This document shows, piece by piece, positions 17,138 through 25,802 of a stretch of DNA of 57,527 nt. Source of the DNA: Caldilineales bacterium (GTDB taxonomy: Bacteria; Chloroflexota; Anaerolineae; JAAEKA01). The position numbers were made by a program, and so were the translations under genes. The DNA lies in contig JANWYQ010000114.1 in NCBI GenBank assembly GCA_025055015.1, positions 1 to 57,527 on the forward strand. The letters are read 5' to 3'. Positions within the stretch are counted from its first letter, which is position 1. Each line of letters opens with the position of its first letter. Below the pieces are notes generated by a model, which worked only from the letters and a program-made list of their open reading frames with translations, was not told where the DNA came from and ran no database searches.

Positions 17138-19024
17138 ATGTTCAAACAACCCCATACCCTGGTGCTCCTGTTGTTAGCCCTTGCCCTGCTGGCCGGCTGT
17201 GGCGGCGCACCCAGCACGCCCACGCCCGAGCCCCCGACGCCGACCCCCACCTCGCCCCCCACCGCCACGCCGACCCCTCGGCCGACAGCCACCCCAACCC
17301 CAGAGCCCACCGCCACCCCGACGCCGGAGCCCACGCCGACGCCCACCCCGGAGCCCACCGCCACTCCAACGCCGACCCCGCTGCCGCCCATCAGCCTGAC
17401 CGAGGCGGAGTACCGCAACGACACCTTGGAGCTCCTCTGGCAGCGCCCCGACGATCAATGGGACATGTTGGACGCCTCCGACCTAGAGGGGATGTTCGGC
17501 CAGCTCATTCCTCTGGTCACCCTGGCCCACAAGACCGAGGAGCTGTACATCACCCTCCTGACCATTGACCTGCCCGCCGTTCAGGTGCGCGCCCTGGCCA
17601 ACCTGATGGTCACCAACCCGGAGCAAGCGTTGGCCGCCATGGCCGGCGGCATGGGCGAGCTCGGCCAAAATGCCATCCTTAGCGAAGTCGGCGGGGCGCG
17701 CGCCGTCCTGGTGCCCGTGCCCGTCGAGTCGGGCGGCACCAACTTCATGTGGATTGTGCCGCGCTCGCCGGGGGTGATCTACTTGCTGGCCGAGGGGTTC
17801 GCAGACGCCGAGGCCGCGGCGGCGCCCTTCGCCAAGCTGACCTTCCGCAAGGCGGCCGCTGCCGCTGACCTGACCCCGGAGGAACAGCGCAGCCGGCTGA
17901 TGGCACAGGTGGAGGAGCTGCGCGGCCTGGAGGCCAAAGAGCCGGTGAACTTCGCCTTCCTGACGCGCGAGGAGCTGCGCCAGCGGCTAGAGGAGAGGAT
18001 GGAAAAGGAGCTGGTCCGCCCCCGCATGGCGGCCTCGGAGCAGATGCTCAAGCTGTTGGGCCTGATCCCCGCCGACCTGGACCTGGCCCAGACGGTGTTG
18101 GAGGTCCAGGCCGCCGATGTCCTCGGCTTCTACAACCCAGACGACCGCACTTTCTACCTGGTGGACGACACCCAGGCCGAGCCCATGACGGCGGTGGAGC
18201 AGGCCACCTTCGTCCACGAGTACGTGCACGCGCTCCAGGACCAGCACTTCGGCCTGGGCCGGCTCACCGCCGAGGACACCCAGCTCAACGAGGACCAGAA
18301 AGGCGCCCTGCGCGCCCTGGCCGAGGGAGACGCGACCCTGCTGATGGGCTTCTGGGCGGCCACCACCCTCAGCCCTGACCAGCTTCAGGAGATCGCCGAC
18401 CAGGGCGCCGAGCTCAACGCCACGGCCCTGGACGCCGCCCCGCCCTATCTGCGGGCCGGGTTCATGTTCCCCTACCAGCACGGCTCCCAGTTCGCCCGGG
18501 CCGTGGTGAGCGCCGACGGCTGGCAGGCGCTGGACGAGCTCTGGGGCGGCGCGCTGACCTCCACCGAGCAGATCCTGCACCCGGAGAAGGTGGGCGAGGA
18601 CGAGCCCACCGCGGTGACGCTGCCCGCGGACCTGGCCCAGGCCCTGGGCACCGGCTGGCAGGAAGCCTGGCGAGACGTGTGGGGCGAGATAGACCTGGTG
18701 CTGTGGACCCAGGAGGCCCTAGGCGACGACGCCTTCGACGTGGCCGCCGGCTGGGACGGCTCGCAGTACGTCTTCCTGAGCAACGCCGCCGGCCGCGGGC
18801 TGTTCGCCATCGAGATCGCCTGGGACGGCGCGGCCGACGCCAAGGAGGGGAGCGACGGCCTGGCCCGCTGGCTGAAGGCCAACGGCTTCACCGGCACCGG
18901 CGCCAACTGGACCGCCGCGGACGGCCGAGCGGCCTTCCTGCGCGCCTCCGGCGACCGGGTCTACTTTGCCCTGGGCAACGCCGCCGGCGACCTCAAGGCG
19001 CTGGTGACAGCGCTCCGGTGGTAG
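17138..19024 (+). CDS. Lipoprotein with HEXXH metallopeptidase-like domain
   Basis: 628 residues. Signal peptide with lipobox LALLAGC (Cys near 21), then about 60 residues of Pro-Thr repeats ([12 protein letters not shown]) as a cell-surface stalk. The middle contains FVHEYVHALQDQHFG with H360-E361-x-x-H364, and RALAEGDATLL with E396, a spacing that fits a zinc gluzincin-type site. It therefore may be a surface zinc protease or an inactive relative; the family is not one I can name. The strong promoter suggests steady expression. No operon partner. Linker codons are highly repetitive. Confidence 0.78.
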   Translation: MFKQPHTLVLLLLALALLAGCGGAPSTPTPEPPTPTPTSPPTATPTPRPTATPTPEPTATPTPEPTPTPTPEPTATPTPTPLPPISLTEAEYRNDTLELLWQRPDDQWDMLDASDLEGMFGQLIPLVTLAHKTEELYITLLTIDLPAVQVRALANLMVTNPEQALAAMAGGMGELGQNAILSEVGGARAVLVPVPVESGGTNFMWIVPRSPGVIYLLAEGFADAEAAAAPFAKLTFRKAAAAADLTPEEQRSRLMAQVEELRGLEAKEPVNFAFLTREELRQRLEERMEKELVRPRMAASEQMLKLLGLIPADLDLAQTVLEVQAADVLGFYNPDDRTFYLVDDTQAEPMTAVEQATFVHEYVHALQDQHFGLGRLTAEDTQLNEDQKGALRALAEGDATLLMGFWAATTLSPDQLQEIADQGAELNATALDAAPPYLRAGFMFPYQHGSQFARAVVSADGWQALDELWGGALTSTEQILHPEKVGEDEPTAVTLPADLAQALGTGWQEAWRDVWGEIDLVLWTQEALGDDAFDVAAGWDGSQYVFLSNAAGRGLFAIEIAWDGAADAKEGSDGLARWLKANGFTGTGANWTAADGRAAFLRASGDRVYFALGNAAGDLKALVTALRW

Positions 19025-19054
19025 GTCGTTCCCTCGTTTTTTTCCGCTGCGAGG

Positions 19055-19085
19055 TTTCCAGAAAACGGAGGAGATAAGCTATAAT
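19055..19085 (+). promoter_or_regulatory. Candidate promoter of inositol-3-phosphate synthase
   Basis: Perfect TATAAT at 19080-19085; the best -35 is TTTCCA at 19055, with a long 19-base spacer, so this is weaker than the others. The leader would be about 125 bases. Confidence 0.45.
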
Positions 19086-19139
19086 GGCCGCCGGGCGCCT
19101 GCCGATCGGGCGTCCAATCGCATAGCAACCACGCCTGCG

Positions 19140-19177
19140 CCAGGGGCGAACATTGCGCTTAGCCCCTGGTCTTTTTG
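19140..19177 (+). promoter_or_regulatory. ino1: Attenuator-like hairpin in the ino1 leader
   Basis: CCAGGGGC (19140-19147) pairs with GCCCCTGG (19162-19169), followed by TCTTTTTG. It has the form of an intrinsic terminator but lies after the TATAAT and 40 bases before the start codon. It might instead be the terminator of the preceding lipoprotein gene. Confidence 0.5.
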
Positions 19178-19216
19178 TAGGCGATCAATCCTCGCAAGAA
19201 ACGGAGAGCCTAAGCA

Positions 19217-20314
19217 GTGTCCAACCAGAACAAGAAGGTTCGAGTTGCCATTCTCGGCGTGGGCAACTGCGCGTCTGCGCTGGTCCAGGGCGTCTACTAC
19301 TACCGCAACGCTCCGGAGGACGCCGAGATCCCCGGCCTGATGCACGCCAACCTGGGCGGCTACCACGTCCGCGACATCGAGTTCTCCGCCGCCTTTGACG
19401 TGGTAGAGGGCAAGGTGGGACTGGATCTCAGCGAGGCCATCTGGGCCTACCCCAACAACACCATCAAGTTCGCCGAGGTCCCCAAGCTCAACGTGCCCGT
19501 CAGCCGCGGCATGACCCACGACGGCCTGGGCAAATACCTCAGCACCATGGTGCGCAAGACCAAGCAGTCCACCGACGACGTGATCGGCATCCTGCGCGAT
19601 ACCGGGACCGACGTGGTGGTCAACTTCCTGCCGGTGGGCTCGGAGATGGCCACCAAGTGGTACGTGGAGCAGGTGCTGGAGGCAGGCTGCGCGTTCGTCA
19701 ACGGCATCCCGGTGTTCATCGCCAGCTCCCCCTACTGGTCGCGGCGCTTCGCCGAGCGCAACCTGCCCGTCATCGGCGACGACGTCAAGAGCCAGGTGGG
19801 CGCTACCATCACCCACCGCGTGCTGACCAACCTGTTCAAGGACCGGGGCGTGCACCTGGACCGCACCTACCAGCTCAACTTCGGCGGCAACACCGACTTC
19901 TTCAACATGCTGGAGCGAGAGCGGCTGGAGAGCAAGAAGATCTCCAAGACCAACGCCGTCACCAGCCAGCTCCCCTACGAGATCCCGCCGGAGAACATCC
20001 ACGTGGGCCCCAGCGACTACGTGCCCTGGCTCACCGACCGCAAGTGGTGCTACATCCGCATGGAGGGCCGCGCGTTCGGCGACGTCCCCCTGAACCTGGA
20101 GCTGAAGCTGGAGGTGTGGGACTCCCCCAACTCGGCCGGGGTGGTGATTGACGCCGTCCGCTGCGCCAAGCTGGCTCTAGACCGCGGCATCGGTGGCCCC
20201 ATCCTGGGCCCCTCGGCCTATTTCATGAAGTCCCCACCCAAGCAGTTCACCGACGACGAGGCCCGGCGCCTGACCGAGGAGTTCATCTGGGGCTCCGGCG
20301 GCCGAGCCGAGTAG
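19217..20314 (+). CDS. ino1: Inositol-3-phosphate synthase (myo-inositol-1-phosphate synthase)
   Basis: 365 residues, the short prokaryotic length (eukaryotic enzymes exceed 500). Converts glucose-6-phosphate to inositol-3-phosphate using bound NAD, first step to inositol lipids or inositol solutes. The NAD-binding loop [16 protein letters not shown] is at the N-terminus. [26 protein letters not shown] and the active-site lysine region [14 protein letters not shown] are all present. The start is GTG at 19217 with GGAG about 12 bases upstream. Monocistronic: terminator 13 bases after the stop. Inositol lipids or di-myo-inositol-phosphate as end product is inference. Confidence 0.96.
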   Translation: MSNQNKKVRVAILGVGNCASALVQGVYYYRNAPEDAEIPGLMHANLGGYHVRDIEFSAAFDVVEGKVGLDLSEAIWAYPNNTIKFAEVPKLNVPVSRGMTHDGLGKYLSTMVRKTKQSTDDVIGILRDTGTDVVVNFLPVGSEMATKWYVEQVLEAGCAFVNGIPVFIASSPYWSRRFAERNLPVIGDDVKSQVGATITHRVLTNLFKDRGVHLDRTYQLNFGGNTDFFNMLERERLESKKISKTNAVTSQLPYEIPPENIHVGPSDYVPWLTDRKWCYIRMEGRAFGDVPLNLELKLEVWDSPNSAGVVIDAVRCAKLALDRGIGGPILGPSAYFMKSPPKQFTDDEARRLTEEFIWGSGGRAE

Positions 20315-20326
20315 AGGCAGCGCAAG

Positions 20327-20361
20327 AAGTAGAGCAACTCCTGCGGAGTTGCTCTACTTTG
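20327..20361. terminator. Bidirectional terminator hairpin
   Basis: Perfect 15-bp stem: left arm 20327-20341 ends GCAACTCC, three-base loop TGC, right arm GGAGTTGC... 20345-20359, then TGTTT. Lies between convergent ino1 and M50 protease genes. A relative with the same core is at 50477. Confidence 0.88.
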
Positions 20362-20362
20362 T

Positions 20363-21496
20363 TTAGCGGAAGGGCACGGGCACGAAGGTCAGCGCAAACA
20401 GCAGCAGCGCGCCAAGCGCAACGACCTGTCGGGCCGGGTCTAGGGGGGTGATGTCGTTGAGAGGGGCCGGCCGCCGCAGGCCGGAGAAGAGGGCCAGCAG
20501 CGCCCACACCAGCCACCCCTGCCACAGGAAAAGCCCCATGAACACCATGGCCGTCAGCGAGAAGAGCGCCACCGGCTGCGCCCATCGCCCCAGGGCGGCG
20601 TAGGCCACGTGGCCGCCGTCCAGCTGGCCCACCGGCACCAGGTTCAGGCCGGTGAGGAGGATGCCGAAGTAGGCAGCGACCGCTACTGGATGGAGCTGCA
20701 CGGCGTAGCCGGGGCCGTGGGGCTTGAGCAACGCAACGAGGAGCTCGATCAGCAGGGGCCGGCCCAGGTTGGGCGTCCCCATCCGCACCTCGGACAGGAC
20801 CAGACCGATGATCAACAGCGGCAGAGCGACCAGGAAGCCGGCTATGGGGCCGCCGAAGCCCACGTCGAACAGGGTGGCCCGGTTGCGCGTGGGACTACGC
20901 ATGATCACCACCGCGCCCAGGGTGCCGATGAAGGGGGGCGGCATGGGGATGAAGTAGGGCAGGGTGGCGCTCATGCCGTGCCAACGGGCCATCAGGTAGT
21001 GCCCCATCTCGTGGATCCCCAGGATGGCCAGCAGGGTGAGCGAGAAGGGCAACCCACTGAGCCAGCCGCGCAGCGTGCCCAGGGAACCGGCGCCGAACAG
21101 CAGCGCGCCGACCATGGTGGTGGTGACCAAGGTGAGCAGGAACAGGCCCACGTGTACCCACACGCGGCTTCTCACAGCTTCTTGGATGCCCGGCACCGCC
21201 GCCACCAGGTCCACCTTGCCCTCCCGGCGCAGCAGAGGAGTGTAGTTCAGGCTGCGGAAGCGCGGCAACAGGCGGGTGAGGGCCGTCTCGGCGTCGGTTA
21301 ACAGCCGGCCGCGGAATAGGATCACCGGCTCATCCCCCGGCTCGACCCTGACCTCGCTAGCGGCGAAGACGTCGGCTAAGGCCGCGTGGAGCTGTCTCGC
21401 CGTGGCCTCGGCCTGGGCAGCGCGGTTCACGATGGCCGGCTCCGGCCGCGGCGGCTCGCCGGGGGAGACGGAAGCTGGGGAAAGGTTTGTCGTCAT
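20363..21496 (-). CDS. Site-2-protease-like M50 metalloprotease
   Basis: 377 residues with about seven membrane spans. Cuts substrates inside the membrane, often in regulated proteolysis of anti-sigma factors or lipid-metabolism regulators. The zinc site is ILGIHEMGHYLMA (H162-E-x-x-H166), with the distant aspartate in LVPVGQLDGGH (D293). The N-terminal 90 residues are a soluble domain. I prefer the ATG at 21496; a GTG eight codons upstream (21520) is also possible, and neither has a strong ribosome site. The window also holds two anti-sigma factors, but no direct link to this protease is shown. Confidence 0.93.
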   Translation of the reverse strand: MTTNLSPASVSPGEPPRPEPAIVNRAAQAEATARQLHAALADVFAASEVRVEPGDEPVILFRGRLLTDAETALTRLLPRFRSLNYTPLLRREGKVDLVAAVPGIQEAVRSRVWVHVGLFLLTLVTTTMVGALLFGAGSLGTLRGWLSGLPFSLTLLAILGIHEMGHYLMARWHGMSATLPYFIPMPPPFIGTLGAVVIMRSPTRNRATLFDVGFGGPIAGFLVALPLLIIGLVLSEVRMGTPNLGRPLLIELLVALLKPHGPGYAVQLHPVAVAAYFGILLTGLNLVPVGQLDGGHVAYAALGRWAQPVALFSLTAMVFMGLFLWQGWLVWALLALFSGLRRPAPLNDITPLDPARQVVALGALLLFALTFVPVPFR

Positions 21497-21607
21497 ATAG
21501 GTGGTTCTTTCATGGTGCACCGGTCGGTCCTCGCCCTGGTGAAGACAGAGGCTGGACCGGCTCGGCCCTTCTCCACGGCGACGCCAGCGCAGCGCAGGCT
21601 GGTTCGC

Positions 21608-22768
21608 CTACTCGCTGTAGGTGACAACCATGTCCAGCGGCACCAGCTGGATCCACACCTTGCCCGGCTTGAGTGGCAACGGCTGGCCGGCGGCGTCCAC
21701 GAAGAGCAGGGGGTCCTCACGGTTGGGCCTCACCCACAGCCCTTCCAGCACCACGCCATTGCGGAAGAGCTGCGCGCGGCCCTGTCCCCAGAGCTGAATC
21801 TGCACCGACCGTGAGCCCAACAGGTTCTCCACGATGGGCGTCTCCACGTGGTTGACGTACAGCACTACCACGTTGGCCACGGCGATCTGCTCGCCGGTGA
21901 GCTCGTCCACGTGGACCTGGCCGGTGATCCAGCGCCGATAGGCGCCGATCTCAGGGTCGTACTGGTAGCGCACGTCGGCGTAGTCTGCGCTGTAGGGGAT
22001 CTCGACGGTGCGGGCTGGAGCGGCGCCGGCCGGCGGCTCCGCGCTCCAGGTCCAGCCCCGGTGCCGCGGCCGCTGGGTCCAGCCTTGGGCCGCTGCCACC
22101 TGCTGCAACAGTTGGGAGTCGGTGAACAGCGTGTGCTCGTAGGCGCGGCCGGGGATGTCCAGCCGGTAGAAGCCGGCGTCCCCACGGTCGTCGCACAGGG
22201 TGCGGTCGGCGAAGTCGGAGCTTTCGATCAGGCGGGTCACCTCGCCGTGCGCGCCGGAGTAGACTAGGAAGGCGTCGAACAGCACCGGCAGCTCCAGGTC
22301 AATCAGCCGGGCGCTGCGCACCGAGCCGATGCGCTCGGCGTCCTCGCTGTGAAAGATAGCGGTAAAGCGGGTAATGCCGCCCTCGGCCAGGTGCTCCACC
22401 ACGATGTCGGCGCGGCTGAGGCCGGACTGCGGCCGCGCGATGGGCGAGTTGGAGATCTTCACTGCCGCCGGCATGCGGTTGAGTACGGCAGGGTCGGCCA
22501 CCTCCAGCCCGGTGAAGGGTGAGACGTTGTCCGGCAGCGGGGTCGGCTGGACCGTGGGCGTGAGCCGGCTGAGGTCAGGCGTTGGCGTGGCGGTCGGCGT
22601 GGGGGAAGGGGTGGGGGTCGGCGTGGCGGTAGGAGGCAGCGGCGTGGGCGTGGACGTCGGAGCGGTCGCCCGGCGCGACAGGGAGGGCGATTGGCCGCAG
22701 CCCGCGATGAGAGCCATCAACGCCAGCAGCAACGCTAGGGGACGAAGCCGGGAGGTAGAACAGGACAT
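21608..22768 (-). CDS. DUF3048 lipoprotein (YerB-like)
   Basis: 386 residues. Signal peptide and lipobox (LMALIAGC, Cys near 23), a Thr-Pro linker, then the DUF3048 region: VSPFTGLEVADPAVLNRM, PAAVKISNSPIARPQSGLS, EHLAEGGITRFTAIFHS, and a C-terminal QIAVANVVVLYVNHVE. YerB-type proteins are lipoproteins of unknown enzymatic role in Gram-positive bacteria and relatives. Start at 22768 fits the signal peptide and has GGAG about 11 bases upstream. It has its own TATAAT promoter. Not obviously in an operon with its neighbours. Confidence 0.92.
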   Translation of the reverse strand: MSCSTSRLRPLALLLALMALIAGCGQSPSLSRRATAPTSTPTPLPPTATPTPTPSPTPTATPTPDLSRLTPTVQPTPLPDNVSPFTGLEVADPAVLNRMPAAVKISNSPIARPQSGLSRADIVVEHLAEGGITRFTAIFHSEDAERIGSVRSARLIDLELPVLFDAFLVYSGAHGEVTRLIESSDFADRTLCDDRGDAGFYRLDIPGRAYEHTLFTDSQLLQQVAAAQGWTQRPRHRGWTWSAEPPAGAAPARTVEIPYSADYADVRYQYDPEIGAYRRWITGQVHVDELTGEQIAVANVVVLYVNHVETPIVENLLGSRSVQIQLWGQGRAQLFRNGVVLEGLWVRPNREDPLLFVDAAGQPLPLKPGKVWIQLVPLDMVVTYSE

Positions 22769-22877
22769 CGAGGTAAGCGCTCCGCAGCGACCGCCGCCAA
22801 AGCAAGGAGAGGGTTTCCACCCCCGCAGGCGACCAACAGCAAAGGATGACGGCCGGCTCGCCAACGCAAGCAGCGAG

Positions 22878-22906
22878 ATTATAGCACAGGAGAGAGGCCT
22901 GCACAA
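22878..22906 (-). promoter_or_regulatory. Sigma-70-type promoter of the DUF3048 gene
   Basis: Minus strand TTGTGC (22906-22901), a 17-base spacer and TATAAT (22883-22878). The leader is about 100 bases. The same TTGTGC-N17-TATAAT layout is found at 5362. Confidence 0.75.
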
Positions 22907-22949
22907 AGAGCCGCTTTCTCAAAGACCGGACCGGCCTATGCCCCTAAAG

Positions 22950-22983
22950 AGACTGGACCAGCCTGTGGAGGCTGGTCCAGTCT
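22950..22983 (-). terminator. Terminator hairpin after the 4xCNB gene
   Basis: Perfect 15-bp inverted repeat: arms 22950-22964 (AGACTGGACCAGCCT) and 22969-22983, four-base loop, followed on the minus strand by CTTTAG. Located 26 bases after the stop codon at 23009. Confidence 0.8.
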
Positions 22984-23008
22984 TCCTCTCTATCCGCGAC
23001 GCACCGCC

Positions 23009-25684
23009 TCAGCGGGTGCGCTTGAAGATCACGCTAAAGGAGTTGTGGAAGAGGGTGTTGCCGCCGCCGCCGTCCTCGCAGTTGGCCTCGTCGGGGAAGG
23101 CGGAGTGCAGGTCGTTGGCGATCTGCGTGCTGGCCGGCGAGCCGTCGGGGTTGGCGATGAACACGCTGTACACGCCGCCCTTCCACATCACGAAGTCCAA
23201 CATGCCCGTGCCTGGCCCGCTGGCGCCGCTCGTCTTCCGGTCAATCACGTTGCCGGGGTCGCCGGAGACGCTCTGCACCACGGTGATGCCGTCCAGCGGG
23301 TTGCCCGCCGCGTCCAGCACCTTGACGAAGATGTGGTGCTTGCCGCGGTTCTCGCACGGGGTCAGCCGGCGCACCTCCACCAGGATCCACTCCACCGAGG
23401 GGGTAGGCGTGGGAGCCGGCGCCGCAGCCGCCAGGGCGCGCGGCTGCGCTGCAGCCACAGCGCTGAAGCGCACGATGACCGGCGTGGGCGTGGGGAGCGG
23501 CGTGGGCGTGGCCGTGGGCAGGGGCGTGGGCGTGTCGGTGGGTGTGGGGGTGTTGGTGGGCGTCGGGGTGATCGTCGGCGTGGGCGTGGGGATGGGCGTG
23601 TTGGTGGGCCACGGCGTGTAGGTCGGCGTGGGCTCCACGGCGGCCAAGTTGGCCATGGCCAGCCGCTGGCCGCCCAAGGCCACCGCCGGCGTGGGGGTCT
23701 CCACCACCTCCAGCCCGCCGCGCGCAGGCAGCTGGGCTGCCAGCTCCACCTCGCGCACAGCCGCTTCGGCCGCCGACACGGACTGGATGAGCAGGGAGGG
23801 CAGCGCCACGCCGCACAAGTACACCGCCAACAGCACCAGCAACACCAGCTGCACCTTCACCAAGGTGCTCTGGCCCTGGAACCAGGCGGCTGCGCTGTCC
23901 AGCCGCCCGCGCAGGCCCCCGTGCGCCGGCTCGGCCGCCGCCGACCGGACGGCCGGCGCTGCGGCGGGTTGCGATCGGGCAGCGGGCGGAGGAGGCGCAG
24001 GGGCGGCCGCCGGCCTGCCGCGCGTAGGCGGTGCTGCCGCCGCGGCCGGCGCCGCGTGGTGGATGGCGTGGGCGTAGCCCCGGGTAGTCTGCCGCAGGCG
24101 CTGCTCCAGCACCCGGCTCAGGTTGATGGCCAGGCTGGGGTACTGGAGCAGGAGCGCCTCGAAGTCCTCGCGGCGCAGCAGCCACAGGTCCACGTCGGTC
24201 AGCGCCCACACCGACGAGCCGCGCGGCTCGTCCAGCAGCAGAGCGCCCTCGCCGAAAATCTCCCCCTCGCCCAGGGTGGCCAGGGGCGTCAGCCCTTCAG
24301 CGTCGGCCACCTCCACCTGGACCTGGCCCTTCTCGATCATGTAGAGGCCGTCGGCGGGGTCGCCCTGGCGGTAGATGTGCTCCCCGCGACGGAAGCGCAC
24401 GGCCTCGAGGCGCTGACGCACGGCCTCCAGCTGGGGCCGGGAGAGGCCGGCCAGCAGGGAGATCTTGCGCAGGTGCTGGTTCAGGAAGGCCTCGTCGGCC
24501 GCGGCCAGGCGCTGGGCCACGGTCTCGGCCATGGCCGCCTGCGCGGCCGGGTAGCGGGCCTGCACCCGCTCGAACTCGCCCCGGTACAACACCCACAGGT
24601 TGGTGTCCGCCGTGGCGATGGCGTCCGAGGCCCGGGGGCGGCCGGTGAGCAGGGCCATCTCGCCGAACTCGTTGCCGTCGGTGAGCCGGGCCAGGGTCTC
24701 GCCGTTGGCCCGCAGCTCCACCCGGCCGGAGTCGACGATGTACATGGCGTCGCCCCGCGCGCCCTGGGTGAAGATGGTGGCGCCGGCCGGCACGTGCTGC
24801 AACAGCAGCACGCTGGCCAGCTCCCGCAGGGCCTCGTCCGGCCAACGGGCGAAGGTAGCCAGGTTGCGCAGCCGCTGCACCGCCAGCTTCTGGTCGGCGG
24901 CGCTGAGGGGCATGTGCACCTCGCGGCTCAGGGCCTCCCGCAGCTCGGGGTGCTGGGCCGTCACCTCGGCGAAGGCGGCCGGGTCCAACTTCCAGAGGAG
25001 GCTGGGCTCCACGGCCACTGCCGTGGCCGGGTTGGGCTTTCCGGTGAGCAGGGCCGGCTCGCCCAACACGCCGCCGGCACCCAGGGTGACCTCCTGGCCG
25101 CCGGGCTCGCTGAGGCGCACCTGACCGCGCTCGACGATGAACAGCCCGGCCGGTGGATCGCCGGCTGCGAACAGCCGCATGCCCGGGGCCGCGTCCACCA
25201 GCGTCAGTCGCTGAACGGCGGCCTGCAGGGCGGCCCGGCTGGCCCGCCGCCAGCCCGGCACCAGCTGCAGCCGGCTGCGCGCGTAGTTCATCAAGGCCGC
25301 GATGGGCATGCCGGCGGCCTGGCTGAGCGCAATGCCCAGCTCGACGTTCCCCTGCACCGCGCGTTCCAGGTCGTCGGCGGTTAGGGCGTAGCCGGTGACG
25401 GTGCCGACGGCCTGGGCGCCGGTGGCGTGGGGCCTGCCCTGCAGCAGGTCCACGTCGCCCAGCGCGCTGCCGGGCCCCAGGGTCGCCAGCACGACGCCGC
25501 CCGGACCGGTCAGGCGCACCCAGCCGCTCTCCACGAGGACCATGCGCACGGCCGGCTCGCCCAGGCGGAACAGCGTCTCGCCCGCTGCGAACTGCACCGG
25601 CTGCAGGCGCTGCGCCAGCGCTGCCTTGTGCGGTGGCCCGAGGTCCGCAAGCAGCGGCGCTCGGTCAAGAAGTTGAGATGTCAC
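23009..25684 (-). CDS. Transmembrane protein with four cyclic-nucleotide-binding domains and extracellular Ig-like domain
   Basis: 891 residues. Four CNB beta-roll domains lie at about 8-125, 150-260, 270-400 and 408-530. Each has the GE...L.G phosphate-cassette pattern (FGEMALLTGRPRAS, FGEGALLLDEPRGS, and weaker ones), and these probably sit in the cytosol. An Ala-Pro linker precedes one membrane span (about 605-632, LVLLVLLAVYLCGVALPSLL). Outside follow a Thr-Pro stalk (about 658-740) and a C-terminal Ig-like domain (763-891) shared with the next gene. There is no kinase, cyclase or channel part. Start: GTG at 25684 has AAGGAG nine bases upstream; the ATG at 25693 touches that site. Ligand identity is unknown. 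Confidence 0.88.
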   Translation of the reverse strand: MTSQLLDRAPLLADLGPPHKAALAQRLQPVQFAAGETLFRLGEPAVRMVLVESGWVRLTGPGGVVLATLGPGSALGDVDLLQGRPHATGAQAVGTVTGYALTADDLERAVQGNVELGIALSQAAGMPIAALMNYARSRLQLVPGWRRASRAALQAAVQRLTLVDAAPGMRLFAAGDPPAGLFIVERGQVRLSEPGGQEVTLGAGGVLGEPALLTGKPNPATAVAVEPSLLWKLDPAAFAEVTAQHPELREALSREVHMPLSAADQKLAVQRLRNLATFARWPDEALRELASVLLLQHVPAGATIFTQGARGDAMYIVDSGRVELRANGETLARLTDGNEFGEMALLTGRPRASDAIATADTNLWVLYRGEFERVQARYPAAQAAMAETVAQRLAAADEAFLNQHLRKISLLAGLSRPQLEAVRQRLEAVRFRRGEHIYRQGDPADGLYMIEKGQVQVEVADAEGLTPLATLGEGEIFGEGALLLDEPRGSSVWALTDVDLWLLRREDFEALLLQYPSLAINLSRVLEQRLRQTTRGYAHAIHHAAPAAAAAPPTRGRPAAAPAPPPPAARSQPAAAPAVRSAAAEPAHGGLRGRLDSAAAWFQGQSTLVKVQLVLLVLLAVYLCGVALPSLLIQSVSAAEAAVREVELAAQLPARGGLEVVETPTPAVALGGQRLAMANLAAVEPTPTYTPWPTNTPIPTPTPTITPTPTNTPTPTDTPTPLPTATPTPLPTPTPVIVRFSAVAAAQPRALAAAAPAPTPTPSVEWILVEVRRLTPCENRGKHHIFVKVLDAAGNPLDGITVVQSVSGDPGNVIDRKTSGASGPGTGMLDFVMWKGGVYSVFIANPDGSPASTQIANDLHSAFPDEANCEDGGGGNTLFHNSFSVIFKRTR

Positions 25685-25802
25685 GGGGTGCATCTCCTTT
25701 GCAGTGAAGTGGTCCGTCGGAGGAACACGTTGATCGCTCATCGGACCGGCGGACCTGGGGATCGAAACCTCCGTGCTCCAGCAAGGAAGGGGGAAAGGCG
25801 CG

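Noticed and set aside
22560-22660. Repeats in Thr-Pro linkers (also near 17220-17390, 23490-23640, 26570-26680, 49380-49500) as separate DNA repeats
   Set aside because: They encode Pro-Thr stalks of lipoproteins and membrane proteins; the DNA repetition follows from the protein sequence.
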